Of a stretch of 64,000 bases of DNA, positions 23,048-36,500 are shown piece by piece (position 1 is the first letter of the stretch; every line of letters begins with the position of its first letter). Origin of the DNA: Lepidonotus clava (Eukaryota > Annelida > Polychaeta > Phyllodocida > Polynoidae). The position numbers and the translations under genes were made by a program. A model generated the notes under the pieces. The model did no database searches. It was not told the DNA's origin and worked only from the letters and a program-made list of their open reading frames with translations. Where the stretch lies: contig OW387146.1 in NCBI GenBank assembly GCA_936440205.1, forward strand, positions 24,180,458-24,244,457. The letters are read 5' to 3'.

Positions 23048-23403
23048 TCCCAGTCAAGGACGAGACAGAACCATTCTGCAACCATACTTTTTTCATCAGT
23101 CTGTTACTTTTTACGATGGCATGTACTAGTTAAGTTATGGATGGTCAGGTTGAAACTTCACCAAAATAATCAGAATGTTGGTGAGGTTAAGACCTATCCA
23201 CAACAGAATGTTATAGGAACATTCTGTTTGGGTTGAAGAATGTAACCAGATCGATTGTTGTAATAACCTTGCAGTGCAACGTCACATCAGTACGTTGCAG
23301 CAATGTTATTTGCAGCCATCAAAATAACATAATCAAAATAACATAACAGAACCAAACAGAATGTTGCTGCAACAATATAATAACGTCATTATGCTTGGCT
23401 GGG
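23048..23403. mobile_element. MITE-like element, CATCCCAG...CTGGGATG termini, copy 2
   Basis: The ends CATCCCAGTCAAGG and CTTGGCTGGGATG are inverted repeats. The interior is clearly related to 3508-3896 (TCTGCAACCATACTTTTTTC, TGGTGAGGTT, CATTCTGTTTGGGTTGAAGA, GTTGCAGCAATGTTAT). Confidence 0.65.
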
Positions 23404-23750
23404 ATGCTACAACCTGAAATAGACCTGTGTTCTTTCTATAGAGGGCACCCATGGACCCAGTTCTGCAATGTTGAGAGAATGTATGGTTCTTTTGCGTTAG
23501 TGGCACAGCCTACTGCATGGTGATTTATATATGGAACTATGTGATCCATTGCCAAGACTCATAAAAAATGATTAGAAAAAAAGGAGACACACGTATTATA
23601 TATGAAGAAAAATCACTTAATGAATTTTCTGCTGATTCCTAGATTAAAATAATCAAATTTTCGAACAAAGGGATGGTCGCCCGCCCCTCTCAATCTTAAT
23701 TGTTGAATTGAAAACATTGCCAATTATAGTTCGGTTATATTTCAGGGACG
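23404..23750. other. Non-coding, nothing recognised
   Basis: No exon or clear repeat on either strand. Confidence 0.35.
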
Positions 23751-23930
23751 GATCTAAGGAGCGGGGAAGGGGGAGGGGGTGCGCACGCGGGGCTTACCCC
23801 CCCCCCCCCCCACCCCCCAATTCTATTTTGGTCAAATATTAATTTTCCCAATGTAACATAGGTGCTCCGCGACTTTTATTTAATATAGGTGCACCCCCCA
23901 CCTTTCTTGAATTCCTTCATCCGCAACATA
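23751..23930. mobile_element. hAT-like MITE
   Basis: It begins GGACGGATCTAAGGAG and ends CTTCATCCGC. The interior contains a poly-C run and the family word GGTCAAATATTAATTTTCCCAATGTAA (partial). Termini are diverged. Confidence 0.5.
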
Positions 23931-26900
23931 CTATATTGCTCGGTACGAGGTCTATATGATATCCCCTATAATAGTTAACCTATATACCATTATAAGAGTG
24001 ATCTTCCCCTTGAACTCCTTACAATAGCAGCAGGTTATGATTGGTTACCACTACTTAGATATCTAACTGACTAAAACATGAGCTGCACAATGTAGTCATT
24101 GCCATTAATCTCCATATATGTTATTTTATCGCGTGTCTATATATTGTTTATTCAAAAAAGTCAAGAATTTCAAGTTTGTGAAACATGAGAACAACACTAC
24201 TGACCTCTCACGGAACGTCACTCAAGTAGGTTTTACAATCAATCAGTAAAGCCCCATTCGCCCTGGCCAATTTTTCACTGTGATCTTACAATTGCAAGCA
24301 CGTAATGATGTCTTATCTTAGCTGTTGTAATCCCAATATACAATAATGACTCTGGGAGGTGAGAGATACAATAAAATATACAAGACACTTGTATAAATAG
24401 ATCGATGTGTTATAACACCTATTTCTATAATCGTCCTGGACGTTATGCGTTACATTCACCTGTCAGAATCATTGAGGTTGCAATGCTAAAGCTTGAACAA
24501 TATGATAAATGTGTAAATGATAGGTCTCGCCCCGTAAAGATGACACCCCAACTCATTTCTAAAAAAGATTTACACGCGACGTGAGGTCTCAATGACACAA
24601 CAGGGAGTCAGAAATACAAAACGATGTGCGACATTCATTTTTAGGTCCGACATGGAACGTTGTACTTAATAAGCGACATTAAATTCAACATGCAACACGG
24701 ACCTCCCCCATTCTAGACCCCTTATATAATCGACAGGGTTATTCATAATGTTATTTGCAGAAACAATCGAATAATGACATGGTCATTTCTTAAAATCGAA
24801 AATTTAACCTTCACCCCTCTTGTACCCCGTATCTGTCGCCGCTTGATCCCAACTGTAACGATAAGAGCCGATTCTATCTTGTTTTCCTTTTTTTTTTCCT
24901 TTTTCTTTTATTGACCAAATCCGTTTCACAAATAGTGCTCTTCCAACAGACGAGATTGTATGGTATTGACAATGAAACGATGTGAAATTAAATGAATAAT
25001 AATGAGGTACAACTAACAATGACATGTAATTTTAAGTTGTGCAGTGTCAACGGCAGCATGAGTGGAAAGTAATAATCCTAATCAAACCATAGCTACCAGG
25101 TGTATCTCATGTAACAATAATACAGTAAGGGAAGGAATAATCCTAAACCTTTTTGAATGCTATAGTTTCACAACACTATTGAATGACAGTTTAATTACAA
25201 TGTGTAGAATGAAAAGGTCATTGGTATACCTTATACCATGCCTTTTGCAGTACATTCTAAGGCCATGATACAACTCAGGGACGGAGATCCCTGAGCACCT
25301 CCCCCCCCCAATAAAAAGCAGCTAGGCCTAGGCATATACCAAGCTTTCATAAGTACAAAAAAAGCTATCAACCTATCCAAGAATTTAGATATCATAGGCC
25401 CTATATACTTCTTGATCATGTCGAGACATAACGTGCCATAACAGATAGACAATTATCACATGTTCAAGTCCTAAGTACTGTGACACTGAGGGCCAATAAG
25501 TCGGCCTAAAACAATGGATGTACACTCTCCAAACAGATTTTGGGTGGATTTCAATGTAAAAAGTGCAGTGTAACTGACCTTTAACTGTTTGGAGATTGTA
25601 CGAGGTCTGTTACACTGCTGCTACCCCATGGAAGGACCATTGTTTATGGGAAAGGGGATCCTTCGTGTTGCTGTAAACTGATATGAAAAGGTAAACTGAC
25701 CTTCGCTGCCCCTATAGATCTGGGACACAAGAAACAATTCAAAAACATGAATATGTTCTGGTGCCTCCTAATAGTTTGTCTTTTCCTATGTTCTCATAAA
25801 TTCACCAGAATGCAACTTCAATGGCACATTTAAAGTGTAATGACAATATGTGTCCTGTTGCTGTACAACACTTCATATAAAACAACATTAACATTATCTA
25901 GCCAGAACTCTAAATTATCTCTATATCACAATAATGGAAACACAAAATAAGCTGTTTCTTGCTGACCGTGTATCCGTCATCCGTCATACGTTTTACATCT
26001 TCCATCATAGATCGCTCTTGGAGCGATTTCTGACGGATGACGGACAGCCATTGTAAAGAATAGGATGCGTAAATACATGACAGATGACAGACGACATATG
26101 ATGGACGACGGAGGTCAAAAAACGGATGAATGGAGACGTAGATTCTTGTTTATGCTACTGTATTCGAAAACTAGGAATTTAGAATACGTAAACGGTTTTT
26201 ATAGAAGGTGTCTTCAATTTCAGAAAGTCGGGACCATTCTTTATTTGCCTTAACTTAGTTTTGATAGAAACTATTTCCCATATGCATGCGATGAATAGCA
26301 AGCAAAAGGTAAAACATTCAATGTAATATGTGGCCAAGACTATACAGAGGTGAGGATATCAATTGTTGACATACAATGAATGGATAGATAAGACACTTTG
26401 CACACAACCTAATTTTGGGTCCCTCAGATGGAAGGATCAGGCTTAAATTTACCTTCCTATAACTTTCTGATTATTCAATCTTATCACAAAATTCCAAAAG
26501 GAGTGTGGTGTTCGTTAGTGCATGCAGCTGGTGAGATAAAATGAATTGTTTTTGGCTGTTTAGGCATTGTTGCCTTACAACAGTGAAATCAAGGTAGTGT
26601 ATATTCAGTAGCTTATCAGTGTTGGAGGGGTCTAGACTGTCCCCCGAGTGGCCTGAACTAGGGGACAATGGCCGCCCCCTTGGTACAACTCACTACAGGC
26701 CTTATGCATGCCAATATAAAATTTACTAAAGTTCTTCCCAAGATCCACGTCAATGAATGTTTGTCTATAGTGCATTTCATGTAAACCTTTGAACTTGCGT
26801 CGATAACATTCTCATACTTGAGCCTATACTAATCGTGGAAATACCTGAAATTTGTTGTCACAAACCGGGAAGTGGACGCTTTGGTATTTCCTCAAGTATC

Positions 26901-27350
26901 AAAGAATATAATCTGCGGTTAATTTTCAGAATTTCCCAAGATAATCAATAATCTCTATCTGTTCTGACCTATTCTGTTAATCTCTGCAAAATCAGTATAA
27001 TCTGAATCGTATTTATTTGTAATATTCTGTCCAATTTTCAATAATCTTATAAACATAAATATGATAATATCTTATAAACATAAATCTGATAATATCACAA
27101 ATTTACCAATACTACATGATACAATAATTTATGATTAAATTCCCACCCCTTATATATTACAAATGGTCCAGCCTGCTCTCTATATCAAACACTTTCCCTT
27201 ATCGTAAGCACACTTGACACTAGAGTGGTAGGGAGTGGTGGATGAGATCTGTGGACCACTAATCCAGTAGGGTCTGATCGTATTAGGAATGAATACCATA
27301 GAGTAGAGGTGACCTGTATGACATTCACTACTGGACGTCTCACGTAGGCC
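23931..27350. other. Intergenic DNA between the two host genes
   Basis: No exon was recognised. The stretch holds a GCGACATT word cluster (24,620-24,690), a fragment of hAT-like MITE near 25,273-25,320, and a small foldback with CCGTCATCCGTCATACG and CTGACGGATGACGGA arms (25,968-26,046) around a GATCGCTCTTGGAGCGATT stem. Related GACGACGGA words follow to about 26,130. Confidence 0.45.
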
Positions 27351-27353
27351 AAC

Positions 27354-27431
27354 CCTGTCAACTGTCAACTCACTGCTGTCAACTGTCAAGTATATGGATA
27401 TATATGTGTATAGCACTGGAGAATAAGTATG
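27354..27431 (+). promoter_or_regulatory. Candidate core promoter of the multi-CTLD receptor
   Basis: A TATA-like TATATAT lies at 27,399-27,405. It predicts transcription starting near 27,430, just before the signal-peptide exon. Upstream, CTGTCAACTGTCAA occurs twice (27,355 and 27,376), giving four TGTCA words. TGTCA is the core recognised by TALE homeodomain proteins such as MEIS and TGIF. Regulation by these is only a suggestion. Confidence 0.35.
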
Positions 27432-27495
27432 ATGTTAACAAGTTGTAAGATGAAGAATCTGGTCTACCCAGTGGCTCTCCTGCTTTTACTCGAAG
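27432..27495 (+). CDS. Receptor exon 1: signal peptide
   Basis: It encodes MLTSCKMKNLVYPVALLLLLE plus one base of a Val codon, then a CGAAG|GTAAGT donor. ATGs lie at 27,432 and 27,450. The hydrophobic run and phase-1 end fit a signal-peptide exon. The 4.6-kb gap to exon 2 lowers confidence slightly. Confidence 0.7.
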
Positions 27496-30400
27496 GTAAG
27501 TGGAAATGATTTTAAAGAATTGTACATGGAATCCGATTGTTGTAACTTTTGAAATATGATTATGGTAATTATGTAATCTAGTTCAATTATAATCATTTTC
27601 CCACAGAAAAGGAAACATAAAAAGTATTAGCAGATTTTCAACCACCAGAACGCTGGTGAGTCCAAAATTTTGAAATGTGGGAGGGGGTGCTTTGGATTTT
27701 TCTTTCGTGGTTTTGGGCCAAACTTTTACAATAAAAAGTAAAACTTTCAGGGGAAAAAGAGGTCCGCGTGCCCCTCCCCCCTCCCCCCTAAATCCATCCA
27801 TGCAGAGTAATATGGTAATAAAGTATACATGTATGTGTAAAAGAATATTCAGCTCCAAGGCTTCCAGTGAAATTGCCACTTTACAAACACCAAGTTACAA
27901 GCATTGATAAATAGTTTCGTGGAATTGATGAGCCGATCTATAGTTAAAATGAGGGCGACTTAAACACTATCTAAATATAAAATCCCTGCAGGGGAAGATT
28001 CAGGAATTCTAGAAGGCGGGGGGGGGGGAACCTTTATTAAAAAGGTCCCGGTGCCACCTCTGGGGTCATCAGTTTTGCAAATTGATATTTGACCCCAAAA
28101 AAGGAGGGCGCACGCCCCCTGCTCCCTCCTCTAAATCCGTCACTGCCCTGGGCTACCAGAGACACTTGAAAATGAGCTAAGTCAAAAACAGACATTATCT
28201 CACAAAATCTTAATTGTGAGGTGTCTAACTTTTTTGAAAATGTGCGTACGTTCAGGTTTAAACGCAATGTGTATTTTAACTCACGGAGTCCCCAGACATT
28301 TGTGAGTTACTGCACATTTGTGTCTTAGAATCCTGGTATGAAAAATAAAATTGATGATAGATGATACAGATGCTGGAAACCAGCGTTGGCCACACGTCTT
28401 TTGTTCACGATTCAAGGATTCCATGGAAAACCTCCTGGGAGGTACAACAATTACTTGGTCTGTGTATACACAGTGTCTGGGTAACAATTGCTTTGGATTG
28501 GTTACAATGGTGTAAAGCCCCATTCACACTAGGCAATTTTGACCATGTCGGCTGATCAACGCTAAAATTCTATTAGAGTGATTGGCTGGTTTAAGCACTG
28601 ATTCATATCAAACATGTACGTCTCAATATTTGCGATCTGAATCAGTGCAAAAATCAGCCTGTTCCTCCGGGTTACAATAAGCTCATCCCACATAGAGGAT
28701 TTCCAGGGTTGCACAAAGGTGGTACAACATTCACGTTTAAAGCCTCTTTGTTTCCTAGAGCTAGGGCTACTGAAATAAGTATGAATTATGTTTTCCTATA
28801 TCCCTAAGTTTTGATAAAACATTATGATTTCTAAAATTTTACCAATTGATAGATTTGTAGGTTTGCCAGCCAATCAAAATGCTTTATTTCAAGGTAAAAT
28901 AGGTTCGGACATTGTAGGCTGGCCTGACCGGCTTTAACATTGATTCCTATAGGAAAAAAAGCCAATATATGAAGCTGGATTTTACAGTTTTCGGAAGAAA
29001 TTTCTCAACCATATTGCTTTGGTTAATTTTGTATCATGCAACTGTCTTCATGGAAAAATCATGGAGGCGATTTTGAAAATGTTTCATGGTAAATTTTAAT
29101 GTTTGTGAAAACTGGGATGGGCTTATTGGCTGATTTGCGATCTGATTCAGCCCTGTGGCACGGTGCCTGTGGGTATTGAATCTAACTCACTCCAGCTTCT
29201 CTTTGTTAGTCCCAATAACATTAACCAGGCCTCAAACATAACACTTAAAATTCCCTTTGCCAAGACTTTTCCTCGAATGACGATTGGTGTATGAACTTGC
29301 AGTTTCACTCTTGCGGTCTCATTAACATTTACCAGACCTTACAGGAAACGTGTTATCCCTTCACCGAGCCTTTCCCTGAAATAATGATTGGTGTATGAAC
29401 TTGCAGTTTCATTCTTGACGTCTCAAGAATATTTACCAGACCTTCCACTTCAGACGTTATCCCCTCACCGAGCCTTTCCCTGGAATGACATTGGTGTATG
29501 AACTTGTAGTTTCACTCTTGATGTCTCAAAAACATTTACCAGACCTTCCACTTTCTATCTTCACCGAGAATATGACACAAAACCATACATCCTATATACC
29601 ATTTTAAAGAAAATTGAAATGCCTTTCTATTCAGAAATTTTGAAAATGATCCCGGCGCCAGTTTTACATTAAAGAATTGATCTTGGGCCGAAAATAGGCT
29701 GCGCCCCCCTGGATCCGCCACTGCTATTGATGTATAACATATAGTTGACCTTAATTCGCAAAATTTTGAAAATCAGCAGGAAAATCGGTATGTGGAATAT
29801 AGGCTTAAGACCTTTATAAAAGCAAGGCTCCTAGACATGCACCAATGGTGAAACCCGATACCATAGAACGCTATTTAGCTACCCACCGTGTCGGAATCTG
29901 CGTAGTCTCAGTTCACCAGTAGGAGTTTAGTCTCGATCTACCATTGAACCGAACCAGACAACACATAAGCGAAGTGAAACAATTCCCAGTTCCCAGTAAC
30001 TAAACAAACGGGAAAAAACCCAAAACACGTGGTATTTGACAACATGAAGTATAAGTATGATCCTTTGGGTTAAAATAGCACACAGACACAGACCAGAGGC
30101 AGATTTTTAGGAATTTAAAAAAGGGGTGGGGGACGTGCTATAGTAAAACTTTTGCCTGGAATTTACATTAGAAATTGTGATATGCGGCCCAAAATAGGGG
30201 TGTGTGTGCCTGGCATGCCCCCCTCCCGAATCCGCGCCTGTAGACACAGACACAGATACAGACACATGAACACACATACACACAGACAGACATAGATAGA
30301 CAGACACAGACACACACATACACTCACACACACATGCACACACAGACACACAAAATCATACTCGTAATATGAAATATATAAACTGACAATATTGGGTACT

Positions 30401-30522
30401 GTAAATTAATCAAGACAAATATATTGTAACATCTGGAAGATCAGGTACCTCTGAAGATGACTAATAAAAGTTTATCAAAAATACCAATAAAAACCCACAT
30501 GCATACAGACAGACGGAGAGAA

Positions 30523-30557
<35 letters not shown>

Positions 30558-33500
30558 CATACACACACAGTCACACACGACATGGGGTGGTAGATCAAGC
30601 ATTTTGAAGAGGTAGGGGGCAGCGCTTTTGTGAAAAAAGATCATTAATGACATTTTGTCCGAATTTTACAATAATAAAATGCAAATTTTCCAATAAAGGG
30701 AGGGCGTCCTCTCTGAATGGACCACTGGAATGAAGGACCAAGCGAAGTTAATAACATGACGAATACTTAACAAGATCATGTGACATGTCCATGGGCGTCT
30801 TAAACGTTTGGGAACAAGGCGTCTATGGGATGGTTCACTGCGCATGTTCATGAAAAAGGTGTATACCCCACTCCACACCCTCAAGATTCGACTCACCCTC
30901 GGTAAAGGTCGCTGTCTACATTCTTCCCATTATTTAATAACCGAAAAGACTCAATTGTGTTAGAATCCTTATTCCTACTGTGGTATGAATCAATTCATAT
31001 CATTCCCTCGCGGCCTTGACTGAGTGCATAGGGGTGAAGTGCGCAAATTGCTCCCAGTGTCATATGTAGACACATTGTCAAAATAGTCAGTTTTCTTGGA
31101 ACAGCCCGGCCAGTGACTTATGGCAATCCCCCATAGAGGGTTTTCAATATAATAGGCGCAGTGAGTGTATTTTCAACTCGTCAAGGCCCCCACAATCTTT
31201 GCCATTTAATAAAAAATGTGTGTATTTGTTCTCTTAATTTGATTGTGTCAGAAAAGCGTCACTAGTTAATTAAAGAAAAAACACCCATAATTATAACAAG
31301 TTATCTTGTTCTCAGTGAACTCTAACCTCTTTTATGCTAACAGAGGTCAGTCCAAGCTGTTGTTATAGAAACATGACCTTATTTTCTCTTCACTAAAGCG
31401 ACGTCTGAGGTGTAGCTTTCCACTGTACAAAGGTCGCCAGGGGGAACGATAATGGTTTCTGTTGTGTTTGGCCCCTGGCTAAAAAGTCTGTTTATAACGT
31501 TCATATGATCCTCGTATATAAGATTATTAGTGTCAGGCTCCATTTGTAAAAAAAAATCCTTGAACTTCAACTTGAATTATAAATTGTTATTAAAAATAAC
31601 AATTTATTTAGTTCTTGAAGAAAAATCCCGTTATTCAAAACCATCATTAAGGGTCATGCCAGGGCCCATATCTTCATAAATGATAGCCCTGGTCCTCCCA
31701 TTACATATTGAAGAAGAATTGAAAGTTGGAATGAGAACATCAGTCTTGAATACCTTGAATACATTAATATGCTACAGTATTATATCATAGTCTTTATACA
31801 ACAGTTTGGTTTTAGCCTTGACTACATCAGAAGACTGTGAATCCCACAATGTACTTCAATGTACACAATGTACAAGGATATAATAAGGAAATTCCTAAGA
31901 ACTTTACAGAATCCCACTCAGGTGTGGACCCAGGGGTGGGGTCCAGGGGGTCCCGACCCCTTCTTTCGGTGGACCCCTAAACTATAGAAAAGGAAAATGC
32001 TACGTGTGTGCACACGCATGCACGCTTTTTTAGTACTCAATCTATATGCTGACCCCCTTTCAGAAATACTGTATCTGCCCCTGAATTATGTTGCTGCCTT
32101 ATAGATTATTTCCTTTTCATTTTGTCTTTTTTAGTTCATTCAATTCAGGGTAAAAGTGGAACATGGACACATATGGATGGAACAGACTATGAGTATTACC
32201 ACCTCTACCAGTCGGTCACATGGTACGGTGCGCGCGCAGCCTGTATGCAAATGGGGGCTGATCTTGTCAGTATCTACAACCAAACACAACTAGACTTCTT
32301 AAAGACACTGCCAGTAAGTACATTCATTATCCAAATCTAAAAAAGAATTTCAATGTGAGTTTCATTTTATTTAGTCAAAAGAAATGTGTTTTGAGCCAAG
32401 CTTGGATAGGCTTCACAGTAAGTTTTTTTTAAAGAAGGAGGAATATGCAGTTCTACTGTCAACTGCCCAAAATCAGAGTGAACAGATGGGAGAGTTTGTC
32501 AGGCCCATTCAAGCATCTGTTCAAGCTAAGCAATTTTGGTCAGTTTTCCGGATACTTTTGTACATGGCCCACCTCTTGATTCTCAGTTCTTTATATAAAG
32601 TCTAATTGTGTATTTATATCCATCCATATGCACCTTACTTTCTTATCCTTACAGAACAGCGTTTTCGACGTCGACTCTTGGATAGGGCTGAACAAGCTTG
32701 AAGGGTATTTTCAGTAAGTTCACCTTTGATAATAAATGTGAACATTTTTTGAAGATGTATGCAGGCCCGTACACAGCCCCCCCCCCCCCCCCCACACACA
32801 CACAGAAGATTTTCCATAAGGTTCCAGCTTTCCTTACAAAAATCAATGTAAAAAACGCAAAAATTAAAGAAAATTTTGAAAAGTTCCACTTGGTGACAGC
32901 CTCATGAATTCATATTAAAATTCGATGACAATGTTCAACAGTAATTTTTGCTGAATGCTAATAATGATAATACTGTTGAAAGTAACTGTAAAGCAAACTT
33001 TTCTTCTAAAGGCAGGAACCCACTGAGCGATGGGACTATAATTATGGTCATTAAATAGATCAGAATTGGTCAAAATGATAAGAACTGGTCCAAAACAACC
33101 AGAAATGGTGCTCCCATTAGGGGAAGCGAAGGGAAATTGATCATAGAATGGGAAATCACTTGAAAAATATCTAAAAATGTTAGATATTGGTCGCTTGTGA
33201 TCCCTAATCTGACCAGAATCTTTAGTTGCACCCTTAGTAGATTCCCACCTTAACAATTTCAGTGAGCAAGTGTGAATAATTAGAAACGGTGTATAGTCGA
33301 AATCAAGTTCCGTCAAAATTCTAGATGTCCATGTCAATTTGTTGAAACTGCGCTACACAACCTGAAGTCTACATAAAAGATACTTATAACCAATCTCAGC
33401 ACTATCACCTGGTGTGTATCAATGGAACCCTCTATGTCCTGTTATTACACTGCTGCTACTCACCAACTGTGTGTCAATCATTACTAGGGCCTATAGGGAT

Positions 33501-36500
33501 GATAAGGGAACACTATGTTCAAAACAGTAAAGCCTTTTAATTTTTTTTATGGGACATCAATAAGATCAAGACTTCAGATCTGTAGGAATTTCATGGAAAA
33601 AACATTACATTGTTCTCTTCTAGGATATTTTAAATTTGAAAACTCAGGTATTTCCGATAGAAACCTATAGTAACTACTTCAGGTGTCTGCAAACTCCCAA
33701 CTAAAACACAAATGGTAAATCTTAATTTCCTTCTGGCTGTATATTACTGATGTATTAAAGAAAATTCTGGGGCGGTATGGGAAAAATATCATTGGAATTT
33801 AAAATCCTGCTGAATAGGTACAAGTAACTTTACATCTGTGGGTTCCTTCAGGTGGACGGATGGTAGTCAGTTAAACTTCACATCTTGGGACGATAAGCAA
33901 CCTGACGATGATGAGATTCACAGGAAACAGTGTGTCTACATGAAGACACGTGAGTAATGTTATATAGCTTGACTTGATGAAGATATTTTAAGGATGTGTG
34001 GTTGAACTCATAATATCTATGCAAGCCCAACCTTAATTAGTTTAAAAGACATCAATCATGCATTGCACAAATACACTGCTATATTGATCAAACCATCGAT
34101 GGATTATCTGTATGATTATGAGTAAATGTAAATTGTTACTAGATATTATAGTTCTTGATTTTATGTCTTGTTGATGCCTCGATTCACTGTTTTAATATCT
34201 CAATATTATACTCAAGTTACTCTTCATGTACGTGTATTATTTCTTATTCTTACCAATGTTTATTGTTATCTTTTCTTTGTAACTCTCATATGATTACTTA
34301 TACTGAGCATAACTGGGGCCATATTTTTGTAACTGATTTCAGTGATTAGGCTAATCATGTGAATTTTGATTAGTGTCTCATTCATATTTATTCAGTCTGT
34401 CAATCAAAGTAACTACACATAACAATCCCATTTCAATATTATTTTCACATGATGTCCCTACTATTACATTTTGTGACAAACAGAATCAGGGATTATGAGA
34501 CACTTATCAAATTTCAGATGATTAGCCTAATCATGGAAATCAGTTATGGATGTAGACCAATTTACATTGAGTTAGTCGTGAAAAAAAAGATGCTAGACAA
34601 TAACAATTATGTTAACTTTGGAACTGTTTAACTTGTACATTTCATTTTTCTCATTGCAGGCTCTGGAAACTGGTACAATATCAACTGTGGTCTGAAGAAG
34701 GAAGGTGCCTTTTGCAGTCGTGAAATTACTTCAATTACACCAACCCCCAAGACAGAACCAACAACGCCTACTTTGCCGGGCTACTGCCCAGCTGGGTACA
34801 TAGAAGCAGGTACTGAATTAATCCACTATACTTACCTTATTAGTTACTGCCCCATGGGGGCTATAGGTATAGGTGTAGGTACTAAACCCACTACCCCAAC
34901 CTTACTGCCCCGTTGGGACTATAGGTTTAGGGACTGAACCCTCTACACCTCCCTTACTGCCCCGTTGGGACTATAGGTTTAGGGACTGAACCCTCTACAC
35001 CTCCCTTACTGCCCCACTGGGGCTATAGGTATAGGTACTGAACCCTCTACCCCAACCTTACTGCCCCACTGGGGCTATAAGTATAGCCACTGAACCCTGT
35101 ACCCCAACCTTACTGCCCCACTGGGGCCATAGGTATAGGTACTGAACCCTCTACCCAAACCTTACTGCCCCGCTGGGGCTATAAGTATAGGGACTGAACC
35201 CTCTACACCTCCCATACTGCCCCACTGGGGCTATAGGTATAGGTACCGAACCCTCTTCAGCTCCCTTACTGCCCCACTGGGGCTATAGGTATAGGTACTG
35301 AACCCTCTACACCTCCTTTACTGTCCCACTAGGGCCATAAGTATAGGTACTGAACCCCCTACCCCAACCTCACTGCCCCACTGGGACCACAGGTATTGGT
35401 ACTGAACCCTCTTCACCTCCCTTACTGCCCCACTGGAACCATAGGTTGAGATACTGAACCCACTACACCTCCCTTACTGCCCCACTGGGACCATAGGTTG
35501 AGATACTGAACCCACTACACCTCCCTTACTGGCCCACTGGGACCATAGGTATAGGTATACAGAACCATCTACACCTCCCTTACTGCCCCACTGGAACCAT
35601 AGGTTGAGATACTGAACCCACTACACCTCCCTTACTGCCCCACTGGGACCATAGGTTGAGATACTGAACCAACTACACCTCCCTTACTGGCCCACTGGGA
35701 CCATAGGTATAGGACTGAACCAACTACACCTCCCTTACTGGCCCACTGGGACCATAGATATAGGACTGAACCAACTACACCTCCCTTACTGGCCCACTGG
35801 GACCATAGATATAGGACTGAACCAACTACACCTCCCTTACTGCCCCACTTCGACCATAAATATAGGACTGAACCAACTACACCTCCCTTACTGCCCCACT
35901 GGGACCATAGGTATAGGACTGAACCAACTACACCTCCCTTACTGCCCCACTGGGACCATAGGTATAGGACTGAACCAACTACACCTCCCTTACTGCCCCA
36001 CTGGGACTATAGGTATAGGACTGAACCAACTACACCTCCCTTACTGGCCCACTGGGACCATAGGTATAGGACTGAACCAACTACACCTCCCTTACTGCCC
36101 CACTGGGACCATAGGTATAGGACTGAACCAACTACACCTCCCTTACTGCCCCACTGGGACCATAGGTATAGGACTGAACCAACTACACCTCCCTTACTGC
36201 CCCACTGGGACCATAGGTACAGGACTGAACCAACTACACCTCCCTTACTGGCCCACTGGGACCATAGGTATAGGACTGAACCAACTACACCTCCCTTACT
36301 GGCCCACTGGGACCATAGATATAGGACTGAACCAACTACACCTCCCTTACTGGCCCACTGGGACCATAGATATAGGACTGAACCAACTACACCTCCCTTA
36401 CTGCCCCACTTCGACCATAAATATAGGACTGAACCAACTACACCTCCCTTACTGCCCCACTGGGACCATAGGTATAGGACTGAACCAACTACACCTCCCT

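Larger units (their letters stand above)
27496..32134 (+). other. Receptor intron 1, rich in MITEs and tandem repeats
   Basis: The intron contains at least six hAT-like MITE copies, a 104-bp minisatellite, CA/CAGA microsatellites and an isolated minus-strand open frame (31,379-31,570). No lectin-type exon was found in it. Confidence 0.6.

Noticed and set aside
28037-28267. Small GFRGGSRGRAP-type protein
   Set aside because: This peptide arises from the GC-rich ends of hAT-like MITEs and recurs at other copies such as 7047-7123.
30107-30349. Cys/Val-rich minus-strand frames
   Set aside because: They are translations of CA/CAGA microsatellites.
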